From: Isoptericola halotolerans
GTDB lineage: Bacteria; Actinomycetota; Actinomycetes; Actinomycetales; Cellulomonadaceae
Direction: 5' to 3'
NCBI RefSeq assembly: GCF_003003075.1
Contig: NZ_PVTX01000014.1
Span: forward strand, 1-64,000
DNA: 64,000 nt
This document shows, in pieces, positions 1 through 9,800 of the stretch (position 1 is its first letter; each line of letters starts with the position of its first letter). Under the pieces are notes generated by a model. It saw nothing but the letters and a program-made list of their open reading frames with translations. It did no database searches and was not told where the DNA came from. Both the position numbers and the translations under genes were made by a program.

Positions 1-1
1 C

Positions 2-280
2 GCCACACCGAAAGCCGCCCCCGACCCCACCAACCGAACCGACAGCCACGACCGGCTCCGCCGCGACAAGATCGACAAGACCGGATGCGTCACCCTGCGC
101 ATCGCTGGCAAGCTCCGACACATCGGCATCGGACGACCCCACGCAGGAACCCACGTCCTGCTGCTCGTCCACGACCACGACGTGCGCATCATCAACGCCG
201 CCACCGGCGAGATCCTGCGCGAGCTCACCATCGAACTCACCCGCGACTACCAGCCACGCGGCACCACCACCACCGACACA
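2..280 (+). pseudogene. 3' remnant of an IS481-type transposase (enters from left edge)
   Basis: The frame starting at base 2 reads without a stop and gives segments such as KIDKTGCVTLRIAGKLRHIG and INAATGEILRELT followed by TRDYQP. This is the well-known C-terminal end of actinobacterial IS481/IS3-like DDE transposases, after the catalytic core. The core itself lies outside the window. No stop follows at the usual place: the frame continues through the terminator hairpin and antisense through the tRNA to about base 526. The true C-terminus and the right terminal repeat therefore seem to be lost. I see no terminal inverted repeat. It could be a complete element with an unusual end, but truncation next to the tRNA gene is more likely. 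Confidence 0.6.
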
Positions 281-285
281 AGACA

Positions 286-319
286 AAGGCCCGAACCCAC
301 ATTCGTGGGTCCGGGCCTT
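286..319 (-). terminator. Hairpin terminator behind tRNA-Ser
   Basis: The arms at 286-300 and 305-319 pair over 15 positions around the loop ATTC, with one mismatch near the middle. It lies just 3' of the minus-strand tRNA gene, where a terminator is expected. The hairpin is symmetric enough to act also on plus-strand transcripts from the transposase remnant. Confidence 0.75.
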
Positions 320-341
320 GCCGATGTCCTGAGACATCACA

Positions 342-431
342 TGGCGGTAGCGGTGGGATTTGAACCCACGGTGGCTTTGACACCACACAGCATTTCGAGT
401 GCTGCACCTTCGGCCGCTCGGACACGCTACC
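342..431 (-). tRNA. tRNA-Ser (anticodon CGA)
   Basis: On the minus strand the acceptor arm GGTAGCG (431-425) pairs with CGCTACC. The gene carries an encoded CCA end (344-342), a T-arm GGTTCAAATCC, a long class-II variable arm as expected for serine tRNAs, and the anticodon loop ACTCGAAAT with anticodon CGA, which reads UCG codons. The length is 90 nt. It is followed by a strong hairpin terminator. The transposase remnant directly downstream suggests that the tRNA 3' flank has been a target for mobile DNA. Confidence 0.93.
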
Positions 432-714
432 TCGCCGGACCAACCGGCCCACCGAGGATACCGAACCAGGCGGCATCCACGAAATCCGCGGCGCTGCGAC
501 CTCGATCACCACGCAGCAGGCGATGAGGCACGCGCGCGCCGCATCGTGCGAGGCACCGAGACTCGAGCCCCAGCGGCGAGTTCCGGGGCCAGTACACGCA
601 CTGGTCCACAGGACTGGAACCTCGACGACGTCCAGCTGGACCGAGCCCGCCGCTGACGCCACGTGCCGCCGTCGGGCACGACGACGGGCGCCGAAGCGAA
701 CCCTCGCGGGGCTA

Positions 715-785
715 CTACCTCGGCGCCCGTCGCACTACCTCGGCGCAAGCGCCCCTACCTCGGCGAGCGGGGCCCTACCTCGGCG
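715..785 (+). repeat. 20-bp-phased CTACCTCGGCG array, 4 units
   Basis: The 11-mer CTACCTCGGCG begins at 715, 735, 755 and 775, exactly 20 bp apart, with 9-bp variable spacers. It lies just beyond the 3' end of the chitinase gene. Related arrays are found at 55102-55132 and 55538-55648. The rest of 432-798 has no convincing gene. The function is unknown. Confidence 0.85.
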
Positions 786-798
786 GAGGGTGCTGCGC

Positions 799-2544
799 TC
801 AGGCGCAGGGCACGCCCGCGTCCCACGCCCCGGTGACGGACGTGCCCGGCACCTCGCCGCGGGTCCACCACATCGCCGTGTGGTTCACGCCGGCCCGTGA
901 GACGACGTCGCCGGACGTGTAGGTCGCGGAGGCGTCGAACGCCTCGCGGCACTCCTCGGCCGCCACGGGGTTGTCTCCGTGCACCCCGACCTCACGCCAC
1001 GGGTCGCGCTTGGCATCGGCGCCCGGCTCCTGGTTCCGCGTCCACCACTTCGCCTCGTACTCGACGCCGTTGTGCGACACCACGTCGCCGGCGGTGTACA
1101 CCCCGGAGGCGTACCAGGGCGCGGCCCCGTCACCGGCCACGAGCGGTCCCGGTGCCGCAGCCCGGAAGGTGTCGGCCAGTGCGCCGCCGAGCTCGTTGCG
1201 GTAGTCCCCGGCGATGTCCCAGAAGTACGCGCCACCGAACCCGTTCTCGGCGAGCCACTCGGCCTTGGCCGTCACGGAACGCGGCGTGTCGAGGCTCCAC
1301 CACTGGTCGCCGTCCCACCGGTAGGCGGCCACGGCCTCGTCGTCGTAGTACTCCTCACCGACGGTGCGCAGCTCGGAGTAGTTCTTCACGCCGATCGCCC
1401 CGCTCGCCGGTGCGCCCGGCGTCGGGTCCTCCACGCCCTCCCAGCCCTGCCCGTAGGCGGCGAGGCCGAGCACGATCTGCTCGTCGCGGTACCCGGCGGC
1501 CCGGTAGGCGCCGAGCAGCCCGTCGGCCGCGAGCCCCCAGTTCGCGTCCTGGTCCGGCGCGTCCGGCCAGGAGTACGGGTGCAGGTTGCCCTGGTGCCCG
1601 GTCCGGTCCGCCACCCAGGTGCCGTGGTAGTCGTAGCCCTGGATGTTGAGGAAGTCGACGACGGCGGCGAGCCGGGGGTCCACCCAGCCTCCGTTGGTGC
1701 GCGGGGCCCAGCCGGCCGGCGCGAACCCGGTCAGCAGGTAGTCCTCGCCGTCGACGGCGGAGCGCTCGTCGAGCTCGGCGCGGAACAGCTCCATGAGGGC
1801 CAGGAAGTTCTCCTGGTCCACCTCGGGGTTCGGCGACGGGTGCTCGCCGGTGGCGGCCGGCCACTCCCAGTCGACGTCGAACCCGTCGAAGATCCCGGCG
1901 GCCACGCCCTCGCCGCCCTGGTCGCCGTAGACGGGCAGGTTGCCGTCGAGGTAGATGTCCAGGCAGGACTCGACCAGCCGCTCGCGGCCGGCAGCGGTCG
2001 AAGCCGCCTCGGAGAAGTTGTCGGACCAGGTCCACCCGCCCAGCGAGACCATGATCTTGAGGTCGGGGTACAGCTCCTTGAGCTTGCGGAGCTGGTTGAA
2101 GTTCCCGGCGAGCGCCTGCCCCTCGACGTCGGCCACGCCGTCGACGGCGTCCTCCGCGCCGACGAGGCGCAGGTAGTCGTTCTCCGGGTCGCCCTCGGGC
2201 TGGCCGGGGTCGACGCCGTCGTCGGGCACGACGCCGTCGCTGATGTCGCAGACGAGGTCGCTGGTGACGTTGCCGAACGCGTACGTGAGGTGGGTGAGGT
2301 CGGCGGCGGCACCGGTCCGCACGAGGTCGGCGACCTCGTAGTCGTGGGCGCTGCCGGGCGCCCAGCCCGGGAAGTAGCCGAGCGTGGTGTAGCCGTTGAC
2401 GCCGTCGGCGTCATGGGTGGATCCGGCGTCGGGCGTGGGGGTCGACTTCGCCGCGGCGGCGGGCGCGGCGAGCGCTCCGGCGGTGAGCGCGGTGACGGCG
2501 GCGGCGGTGGTCAAAGTGGTCAGGACGGACGTGCGCTGTTTCAT
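799..2544 (-). CDS. Secreted GH18 chitinase with two C-terminal chitin-binding modules
   Basis: This endo/exo-acting chitinase cleaves beta-1,4-GlcNAc polymers outside the cell. The 581-residue product starts with a Sec signal peptide (MKQRTSVL, then an Ala-rich hydrophobic stretch). The GH18 barrel follows, with SLGGW near residue 167 and the catalytic DGFDVDWEW near 220-228, where the Glu at about 227 is the acid/base. The end carries two CBM5/12-like modules, at about 475-522 (core AKWWT) and 530-581 (core AMWWT). I chose the ATG at 2544 because it begins the signal peptide; a longer in-frame start at 2607 would put 21 charged residues before it. The gene is monocistronic, with the phased repeat array immediately downstream. 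Confidence 0.95.
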   Translation of the reverse strand: MKQRTSVLTTLTTAAAVTALTAGALAAPAAAAKSTPTPDAGSTHDADGVNGYTTLGYFPGWAPGSAHDYEVADLVRTGAAADLTHLTYAFGNVTSDLVCDISDGVVPDDGVDPGQPEGDPENDYLRLVGAEDAVDGVADVEGQALAGNFNQLRKLKELYPDLKIMVSLGGWTWSDNFSEAASTAAGRERLVESCLDIYLDGNLPVYGDQGGEGVAAGIFDGFDVDWEWPAATGEHPSPNPEVDQENFLALMELFRAELDERSAVDGEDYLLTGFAPAGWAPRTNGGWVDPRLAAVVDFLNIQGYDYHGTWVADRTGHQGNLHPYSWPDAPDQDANWGLAADGLLGAYRAAGYRDEQIVLGLAAYGQGWEGVEDPTPGAPASGAIGVKNYSELRTVGEEYYDDEAVAAYRWDGDQWWSLDTPRSVTAKAEWLAENGFGGAYFWDIAGDYRNELGGALADTFRAAAPGPLVAGDGAAPWYASGVYTAGDVVSHNGVEYEAKWWTRNQEPGADAKRDPWREVGVHGDNPVAAEECREAFDASATYTSGDVVSRAGVNHTAMWWTRGEVPGTSVTGAWDAGVPCA

Positions 2545-2792
2545 CGGGAGCCTCGCTGCTTCCTCGGGGTGCGACCCGGAACCGGGTTTGTTCGGTCCCC
2601 TGCACATTAGCGGCGCGCGGTCGCGGGCGCTAGAGGCCCGTGAACCGCAGCGCTCGCCAGGGTCGCGTGAGGGCTTCGTGAAAGGGGGCCGCTCAAGACG
2701 CTCCGCACCACGGCTCTCGGTAACGTCCAGAACTCCGAGGGGGCGATCTGTTGCACGACCCGGCGGCGCCGGCCGCTACACAGGAGGAATCG

Positions 2793-3452
2793 ATGAAAGC
2801 AGGACCACCGACGAAAGCACTCGAGAACAGCATCGCGATGGGCGATCGCACGCCCGCCGGCCGTTACGCCGTCGAGCTCGCCACCGAGGAGTGGTGGTGG
2901 TCGGACGACACGTATCGCATCCACGGCTTCGAACCCGGCGAGGTCAGGCCGACCACCGCACTGGTCCTGGCCCACAAGCACCCGGACGACCGGCACCGCG
3001 TGGTCGGCCTGTTCGACGACGCCCAGCGCACCGGTGAGCCCTTCTCCACCGTGCACCGCATCGTCGACGCGCACGGTGCGCCCCGCGTGGTCTCGGTCGT
3101 CGGCGAGGCCCGGCACGACGCCCACGGGGCGATGACCAAGCTCGCCGGCTACGTGCTCGATCTGACGGGGAGCGTCGACCGGTTGGCCGCCGAACGGGCC
3201 GACTCCTCGATCCGAGCAGCGGCCCGCAGCCGTCGAGACATCGAGCAGGCCAAGCTGCTCGTCACGCTCGCTCTCGAGGTGGACGACGACGAAGCCTTCA
3301 GCGTCCTGCGCCACCACTCCAACACCACGAACGTGCCGCTGCGCGCCTTGTCGCAGCGGCTGGTGCGCGAGGTCGTGTCGGCGCCCGACCGGCCGTTCGA
3401 GGCCTCCCGAGTGCTCGCCGTGCTCGAGGCGCCGACGCCGGCCCTGCACTGA
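2793..3452 (+). CDS. PAS-ANTAR regulatory protein
   Basis: The protein has 219 residues. The N-terminal half is a PAS-fold sensor, with WWWSDDTYRIHGFEPGE and a PAS_3-like C-terminal strand region around VVSVVGEA. The C-terminal part (about 145-205) is an ANTAR helix bundle with AARSRRDIEQAKLL and the typical AF..LR..S...N..L...A pattern. ANTAR proteins bind paired hairpins in nascent mRNA and prevent termination. The ATG at 2793 has a strong AGGAGG seven bases upstream. The RNA target is not evident: I did not find the paired ANTAR hairpins nearby. The signal sensed by the PAS domain is unknown. Confidence 0.85.
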   Translation: MKAGPPTKALENSIAMGDRTPAGRYAVELATEEWWWSDDTYRIHGFEPGEVRPTTALVLAHKHPDDRHRVVGLFDDAQRTGEPFSTVHRIVDAHGAPRVVSVVGEARHDAHGAMTKLAGYVLDLTGSVDRLAAERADSSIRAAARSRRDIEQAKLLVTLALEVDDDEAFSVLRHHSNTTNVPLRALSQRLVREVVSAPDRPFEASRVLAVLEAPTPALH

Positions 3453-3712
3453 CGCCTCGCAAGGCCGTTCGTGGCACGAGCGCCCGGCGTCACGCACCGA
3501 CGCTGTCGGTGAGGTCGGCACCGGTGCTGACCCGTGCGCAGTGGCTGCAGCAGAACGTCTCGTCGTCGACGGCGTGCTAGCCCGGCCTCCAGCCGGCTCC
3601 CAGCCGCCCCAGCAAGACGCCAGGCCCGTCCCAGGTCCGGCCGGAGATCGCGGTGTCCACTGGGTGTCCGCCACACCCACGGACCGCACCGGTCCTCGAC
3701 CCGGGAGCCCTG

Positions 3713-4354
3713 ATGACACCCGCCCTCCTCTACGGCATCGACCTCGTCGCCGTCGCGATCCTGACCTTCGCGATCTACTTCCCCCGCCACCGCCGCCGTG
3801 ACCTCGTCGTCGCCTACCTGGGCGTCAACGTGGGGGTGCTCGCGGTGTCGGCGGTCCTCGCCTCGAGCTCCGTCGCCGCCGGCCTGGGCCTGGGACTGTT
3901 CGGCGTGCTGTCGATCATCCGGCTCCGCTCCGACGAGCTCTCCCAGCGCGAGGTCGCCTACTACTTCGCGGCGCTGGCGCTCGGGCTCCTGGGCGGGCTC
4001 GGCGAGGCGGTCGGCTGGCTGAGCATCGCCGGGTCGGCGCTCGTGCTGGTGGTCATGGCGGTCGCGGACCACCCGCGGCTGCTGTCCCGCCACCACAGCC
4101 AGACGGTCGTGCTGGACCGGGCCGTGACCGAGCACGACGCGCTCACCGCCACCCTCGAGCAGCTCCTCGGCGGCACGGTCCACACCGCCACCGTCCAGCG
4201 TCTCGACCTCGCCGACGACACCACCCTGGTCGACGTCCGGTACGAGCTCCCCCGCCGCTCCCGCAGGACCCGGTCCGACGGCGACGCCCCGGCCGGCCGC
4301 ACCGCCGTCGGCCCCCGGCCCGGCACCGTCGCCGAACCGGTGGCGGCCCGGTGA
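3713..4354 (+). CDS. DUF4956 membrane protein
   Basis: The 213-residue protein has about four membrane helices (ALLYGIDLVAVAILTF, LGVNVGVLAVSAVL and LALGLLGGLGEAVGW among them), then a soluble C-terminal domain. The conserved loop FGVLSIIRLRSDEL identifies the DUF4956 family. The ATG at 3713 was chosen because the first helix follows directly and it is preceded by GGGAGCC. It is the first gene of a three-gene operon: its stop overlaps the VTC gene start (GTGA). DUF4956 genes are commonly found next to VTC-domain and CotH or Cthe_2159 genes. The biochemical role is unknown. Confidence 0.85.
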   Translation: MTPALLYGIDLVAVAILTFAIYFPRHRRRDLVVAYLGVNVGVLAVSAVLASSSVAAGLGLGLFGVLSIIRLRSDELSQREVAYYFAALALGLLGGLGEAVGWLSIAGSALVLVVMAVADHPRLLSRHHSQTVVLDRAVTEHDALTATLEQLLGGTVHTATVQRLDLADDTTLVDVRYELPRRSRRTRSDGDAPAGRTAVGPRPGTVAEPVAAR

Positions 4355-5160
4355 GCGGCCCGGTGAGCGGGCCGGTGAACGGGCCCCGCGTGGAGCAGCA
4401 CGTGGCGAGCTGGCCCGCGGTCGGCCTCGACGAGCTCGACGACGTCGCCGCCCTCCAGACGCGCGTGGACCGCAAGTACGTGCTCGGCCCTGCCGAGGTC
4501 ACCGCGCTCCTGGACGGCGTGCGCGCCGACCGGCCGCGCGTGCTGGAGATCGACGGCCGCCGCACGTTCGCCTACGCCTCCACCTACCTGGACACCCCCG
4601 ACCTGACGACGTTCCACCAGGCCGCGCGGCGGCGCCGGCGGCGGTTCAAGGTCCGCACCCGCACGTACGTCGACACCGGCGGCACGTTCCTGGAGGTCAA
4701 GACGCGCGCCGCCCGCGGGGTCACCGTCAAGGAGCGCAGACCTGCAGACCCCGTGACGCTGACGCTGCGCGACGACGACGCCGCGTTCGTCGACGACCGA
4801 CTCGCCGCCGCCCGGCTCGCCGCACCGCCGTCGTCGGCCGACCTGGTCCCCGTGCTCACCTCGCGCTACCGCCGCACCACCCTCCTGCTGCCGGACGCGC
4901 GCCTCACCCTCGACACCGCGCTCACGTGGAGCCTCGCTCCGCGGCCCGACGGCGGCACGCACCCCGTGGCCGACGTCGGCGACCTCGTCGTGGTCGAGAC
5001 CAAGGCGGGGACCGCGCCGTCGTCGGCGGACCGTCTGCTGTGGCGGGCCGGGCACCGCCCCGACCGCATCTCCAAGTACGCGACCGGGCTGACGCTGCTC
5101 CGCCCGGAGCTTCCCGACCATCCCTGGCGCCGGCTCCGCCGCGACCGCCTCGCCGCCTGA
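4351..5160 (+). CDS. VTC-domain protein (polyphosphate-polymerase fold)
   Basis: The 269-residue protein has the VTC/CYTH-superfamily tunnel fold: RVDRKYVLG near residue 30, the basic strand RRRRRFKVRTRTYVD, FLEVKTR, TSRYRRTTLLL, and the C-terminal LVVVETK..RISKYATG. In the yeast VTC complex the equivalent basic residues bind triphosphate and polyphosphate and make polyP from ATP. The bacterial operon versions with DUF4956 are not well characterised, so catalysis here is inference. The GTG start overlaps the upstream stop by four bases, implying translational coupling. A second in-frame GTG lies at 4363. Confidence 0.85.
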   Translation: MSGPVSGPVNGPRVEQHVASWPAVGLDELDDVAALQTRVDRKYVLGPAEVTALLDGVRADRPRVLEIDGRRTFAYASTYLDTPDLTTFHQAARRRRRRFKVRTRTYVDTGGTFLEVKTRAARGVTVKERRPADPVTLTLRDDDAAFVDDRLAAARLAAPPSSADLVPVLTSRYRRTTLLLPDARLTLDTALTWSLAPRPDGGTHPVADVGDLVVVETKAGTAPSSADRLLWRAGHRPDRISKYATGLTLLRPELPDHPWRRLRRDRLAA

Positions 5161-5180
5161 CCACCCGGAAGGAACCCCTC

Positions 5181-6833
5181 ATGAACCGCAGCTCCCTGCC
5201 TCGCTGGGCCCGCACGGCCCGTACCCGCTTCCTCGCCCTCGTCGCCTCCGGCGCGCTCGCCCTCGGCGCGCTCGGCGCCTGCAGCACCCCGACCGGCGAG
5301 GCGGCGGCCGCCTCCGACGGCTCCGTGTCCCCGAGCGGCGCCGCCGACCAGGTGGTCACCACCTCCAGCTCCGGGCTCACCGCGGCCGAGGTGCTCGCCG
5401 AGAACCTCGACGCCTCGCAGACCGTCGCGCTCGCCGACACGGCGTGGGAGACGGATGACGAGGTCGCCGTCGACCTGGACGCGCCCGCAGCGACCGACGG
5501 CGTGGAGGTGGACGGCGAGACCGTCACCCTCACCTCGCCCGGCACCTACCGCCTCTCGGGGACGCTCGCCGGGCAGGTCGTCGTCTCCGCCGAGGCCGAC
5601 GGCGTGGTGCGGCTCGTGCTCGACGGCGCCGACATCACCTCGGCCACCGGCGCCGCGATCGACGTGCAGGACGCCGACCAGGTCTCCGTGGTTCTCGCGG
5701 ACGGCTCGGCGAACCGGCTGGAGGACGCGACCGAGTACGCCGACACCACCAGCGAGAACGCGGCGAACGCCACGCTCTACTCCACCGCGGACCTGGCGAT
5801 CTCGGGCTCCGGTGCGCTGGAGGTGGTGGGCCACGCGAACGACGGCATCACCGGCAAGGACGGGCTCGTGATCACCGCGGGCGACCTCACCGTGGACGCC
5901 GCCGACGACGCCGTCCGCGGCAAGGACTACCTGGTGGTCGCCGGCGGCACGCTCGACCTGACCGCGGGTGGCGACGGGCTCCGGTCCGACGACGACTCCG
6001 ACGCCACCGCCGGGTACGTCGCGCTGCTCGGCGGCGACGTGACCGTGGCCGCGGGATCGGACGGGGTCCAGGGCTTCACCGACGTCGCGGTCTCCGGCGG
6101 CAGCCTGACCGTCACCGGCTCCGAGGAGGGCATCGAGGCGGCGGTGATCGCGATCTCGGGCGGCACGGTGGACGTCACCGCCACCGACGACGCCGTCAAC
6201 GCGACCGTCAAGGAGGCCGGGTCCGACTCCGAGGAGTCCACCGCGGACGCCGACGCCGACGGGTCGGCCACGGAGGAGTCGGCCGAGCAGGCCGGTCCGG
6301 GCGGCGGAGGCGGCGAGGCCGTCCAGGCCGGGGCGTCGCTGACCGTCACCGGCGGCGTGCTGACTGCGTCCGGCGGCGGCGACGGGCTCGACTCCAACGG
6401 GGTCATCGACGTCTCCGGCGGCACCATCGCCGTCGCCACGTCGGCCGCCGGCGGTGGCGAGAGCGCGGTGGACGCCAACGGCACGGTGACCAGCACCGGC
6501 GGCTGGCTGCCGCTCGACGCCGCGGCCGACGCCGGTTCCACGATCACGGTGCTGGCCGACGACGGCACGCAGGTGGCGTCCGTCGACACCACCACCGCCG
6601 CGCTGCCCTCGCTGAGCCTCACCGCGGACGGCATCACCGCGGGCGAGAGCTACACCGTCGCCGTGGACGGCGAGGAGGTGGGCACCGCGACCGCCGAGGA
6701 GTCCCCGGCCAGCGCCATGGGTGGCATGGGCGGCGGCCCGCCGGCCGGAGAGGGCCGGCCGCCCGCCGACGGCGAGCTGCCCGACGGCGAGCTGCCCGGC
6801 GGGGCCCAGCCGCCGTCGGGCGCCGACGCCTGA
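5181..6833 (+). CDS. Cthe_2159-type beta-helix lipoprotein (carbohydrate-binding family)
   Basis: The 550-residue protein has a lipoprotein signal ending in LGALGAC, so it is probably anchored to the outer face of the membrane. Residues of about 80-430 are repeating beta-helix turns of the Cthe_2159 family (GTYRLSGTLAGQVVV, VVGHANDGITGKDGLVI, DAADDAVRGKDYLVV, GGDGLRSDD). The founding member binds cellulose and acidic sugars. An acidic insert lies near 350-385, and the tail is rich in Gly/Pro with the repeat DGELP. The start at 5181 follows GGAAGGA. It is third in the operon after DUF4956 and VTC, and this trio recurs in actinobacteria and firmicutes. Its joint role, perhaps polyanion or envelope polymer handling, is not established. 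Confidence 0.82.
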   Translation: MNRSSLPRWARTARTRFLALVASGALALGALGACSTPTGEAAAASDGSVSPSGAADQVVTTSSSGLTAAEVLAENLDASQTVALADTAWETDDEVAVDLDAPAATDGVEVDGETVTLTSPGTYRLSGTLAGQVVVSAEADGVVRLVLDGADITSATGAAIDVQDADQVSVVLADGSANRLEDATEYADTTSENAANATLYSTADLAISGSGALEVVGHANDGITGKDGLVITAGDLTVDAADDAVRGKDYLVVAGGTLDLTAGGDGLRSDDDSDATAGYVALLGGDVTVAAGSDGVQGFTDVAVSGGSLTVTGSEEGIEAAVIAISGGTVDVTATDDAVNATVKEAGSDSEESTADADADGSATEESAEQAGPGGGGGEAVQAGASLTVTGGVLTASGGGDGLDSNGVIDVSGGTIAVATSAAGGGESAVDANGTVTSTGGWLPLDAAADAGSTITVLADDGTQVASVDTTTAALPSLSLTADGITAGESYTVAVDGEEVGTATAEESPASAMGGMGGGPPAGEGRPPADGELPDGELPGGAQPPSGADA

Positions 6834-6840
6834 CGCAACG

Positions 6841-6874
6841 GGTGCGGAGCGGCCGGCGTCGGCCGCTCCGCACC
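6841..6874. terminator. Bidirectional terminator hairpin between convergent genes
   Basis: The perfect 15-bp stem has arms at 6841-6855 and 6860-6874 with a 4-base loop. It sits between the ends of the Cthe_2159-type gene (6833) and the convergent lyase gene (6884), so it can serve both. Confidence 0.85.
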
Positions 6875-6883
6875 CCGGGTGGC

Positions 6884-9800
6884 TCAGCCGATCCCGAGCA
6901 GGCGCCAGAGCCAGTCGAGCAGGCGGTCGGCGATGTCGCCGAGCCAGCCGCCATGGCCGCCGTCGTTCCCTCCGCTGTGACCCTTGCCCTCGACCGTCAC
7001 CGGTTCCGAGACCGCCACGACCGGGTCGGCGCCCGCGGCCACCGCGGTGACCTCGACGGTCAGCTCGTGGCCCACGTCCGCCCGCTTGACGCGGTAGGTC
7101 TCCTCGGCGCCCTTCCGTCCGATCGGCTCGCCGTCCCGCAGCCACCGGTAGGAGTACTCCGCCGGGACGGACCACTCGCCCGGGTCGGCGACCAGGCGCG
7201 CACCCTTGACCGCGTCACCGGTGATCGAGGGCGCCACCGTGTTCTCCAGCGGCGCCTGGACCTCCGGGAACAGCTCGATCTCGGTGGGTTCCGGGTTCGC
7301 CACGAGGCGCGCCCCGGTGTCCGACGGCGCCACGTCCGTCAGCTCGTACAGCCCGTGCATCTCGATCGAGCCGTCGGCGGCGATCTCGGGCCGCACCGCG
7401 GAGGAGTCGGTCGTGACGAACCAGTCCTCGCCCACCTCGGCCGGGCGCCCGTCGGAGGTGTCCGCCGTCGTGCCGTCGAAGTAGTTCGACGGGTCGGTCA
7501 GCAGCGACGTGTCGTCCTGGGCCAGCGCCAGCACGTCCGCCGCCGCGGACCGCCACGACAGCACCCCGGTGGCCTCGTACGCCGTCGAGCTCGCGTTGGT
7601 CTCCAGCCGGACGCCCCGCTCGTTGTCGACGGAGGTGACGCCGTCGAGCCGGATGTCCGGGCCCGAGTTGGACGTCACGCCCGTGGCGAGGTTGCCGAAG
7701 CTGACCGCGTTGCGCAGCAGGTGGTCACCCGGCATGGACTCGCCGCCGAGCTTGAACCCGTTGCCCTCGCCGGTCCGTGCCGGGTCGGCCTCGAGCCAGC
7801 CGTTGTCGTACGCGACCGAGTCCTCGACCACCACGGTGCCGATCGGACCGGTCGTGGACTTGGCGAACAGGTCCCAGCCGTCGTCGATGTTGTGGTGGGC
7901 GATGTTATAGCGGAACACGTTGCCCTCGCCGACGGTGAGCTTCGCCGCGAACCCGTCCGCGTCGTTGCCGCCGTCGTCGGCGTTGTTGTGCGACACCGAG
8001 GACACCACCAGGTTGTGCGACGGCCACATCGACGGCGGCTCCGTAGACCGGCCCGAGATCTGGATGCCGGTGTCCCGGTTGTGGTGCGACTCGACGCGCT
8101 CGACCACGTTGTGGTGCCCCTCGACGAGCATCGGCTTCTGCTTGTCCGCGGACCCCGTGATCTCGAGGCCGTACACGTGCCACCAGTCGCCGCGGATCAC
8201 GAGGCCGCCGTCCGGCGACGCCGACAGGTCGAGCACCGCGCGGGTGCCCGGCTCCGACATGATCGTGATCGGCGCGTCCTCGGTGCCGTCGCGGCCGCGC
8301 TCGGCCACGACCGCCCGCTGCGGCGTGTAGGTGCCGTCCGCCAGCACGATCTGCTGCCCCGGCTGGGCGAAGCCGACGGCGGTGTGGAGGTCGAGCGGGT
8401 CGGCCTGCGTGCCCGCACCGTCCGGCGAGCCGTCGGGCGCCACCCGGATCGACTCGCCCGGCTCACCGTAGGAGCGCACCGTGAACGTCAGCGGGACGTC
8501 GACCGGGTCGGTGGACTCGATCCGCTCGTACTCCCCGAGCTGCGGCTGCTCGGCGTCGGGCAGCAGCCGCGCGGTGAAGGAGTTCTCCCCCGGCTCGAGG
8601 CCCACGGTGACGAGCTCCCGCTCGCCCGGCGCGAGGTCCACGCCGTCGACGACGACGTCGCCGTCGGCGTCGAGGATCTGCCCCTCGCCGTGCATCGTGG
8701 ACACCAGCGGCACCTCGATCTCCCGCAGCGGCGTCGTGGACGTGACGTCGACCTGGAGGTCGGCCGGCACGTACTCGATCGGACGCTCCTGCGCGGGCTC
8801 GTCGTCGTCCGGGTGGATCGTCGTGAACTCCCAGTCGGTGACCGTCACCTGGATCTTGCGGGCGGCGGCCATGCCCACGTAGAAGGCGTCGGGGTCCTGC
8901 TGGAGCAGCATCTCCGGGTCGTACTGGATGACCTCGATGTCCTCGCCGTTCTCCCCGGCGCCGTTCCAGACGGCGTGGAACCCGGTGTTCGACCTGCGCA
9001 GCGTCAGCTCGTAGACGTCGCCGTCGCCGAACTTCGGGCCCGTGATCTCCGGCCGGTAGCCCGGGTCGAAGACCACCGAGTCGCTCTGGTCGCGGGAGCC
9101 GGCCGTGTTGTCGTCCGTGGCGCCGGTGTAGCCGTGCACGAACCGGGCGCCCGGCATGCCGTTCACCACGTCCTCGGTGCCGTCGCCGAACCGGGTGAGC
9201 AGCGCGCCCGCCGAGTTGAAGTACCGGTGGGGCGAGGACTCGGCCACCAGGTCGTCGATCGCCACGACGCCGAACCCGGACTGGTTGTCCTTGGCCGCCG
9301 AGTCGTCCACGCGGAACGTGGCGGTCAGCGTGAAGTTCTCCGTCGCCGGGTCGATCTTCGTGAAGTAGTACTGGAAACCGTCCTCGGAGGTGGCCAGCTT
9401 GGTGGAGCTGTCCCGGGCGTCGAAGGTGATCGTCCCGTCGCCGTTGTCCGTCACGGAGCCGCCGGATCCCGCGTTGGAGCCGACGTCCGCGATCTGCCAG
9501 CGCTCGACCGCGTCGGCCACGGTCACCTCGAAGGGTGCCCCGGCGGCCTCGTCGGTGCCGCGCTGCGCGACGACGCGCACCTGGTACGTCTGGCCCACCG
9601 TCAGGCCGGTGACCTCCGCGCCCGTGCCGGTCACGCCGTCGACGGCGGTGGTGAAGGTGGTGCCGTCGGTGCTGGTCTGCACGGCGTAGGTCTCGGCCTC
9701 CGGGGTGGCGCCCCACTCGACGGACACGGTGCCCTGCCCGCCGGAGACGGCGGTGGTGAGCGCGCCGGTGACCTCGGGGCCCACCAGGGGCAGCGAGAAC

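Noticed and set aside
342-431. Integration (att) site with a duplicated tRNA end
   Set aside because: I found no second copy of the tRNA 3' end and no integrase of tyrosine type in the window.
979-2610. Long open frame opposite the chitinase gene
   Set aside because: It mirrors the codon bias of the real gene on the other strand; composition is Val/Arg/Gly-rich without any recognisable motif. The same holds for large frames opposite the lyase, dnaK, sigma-fusion, GH3 and other genes.
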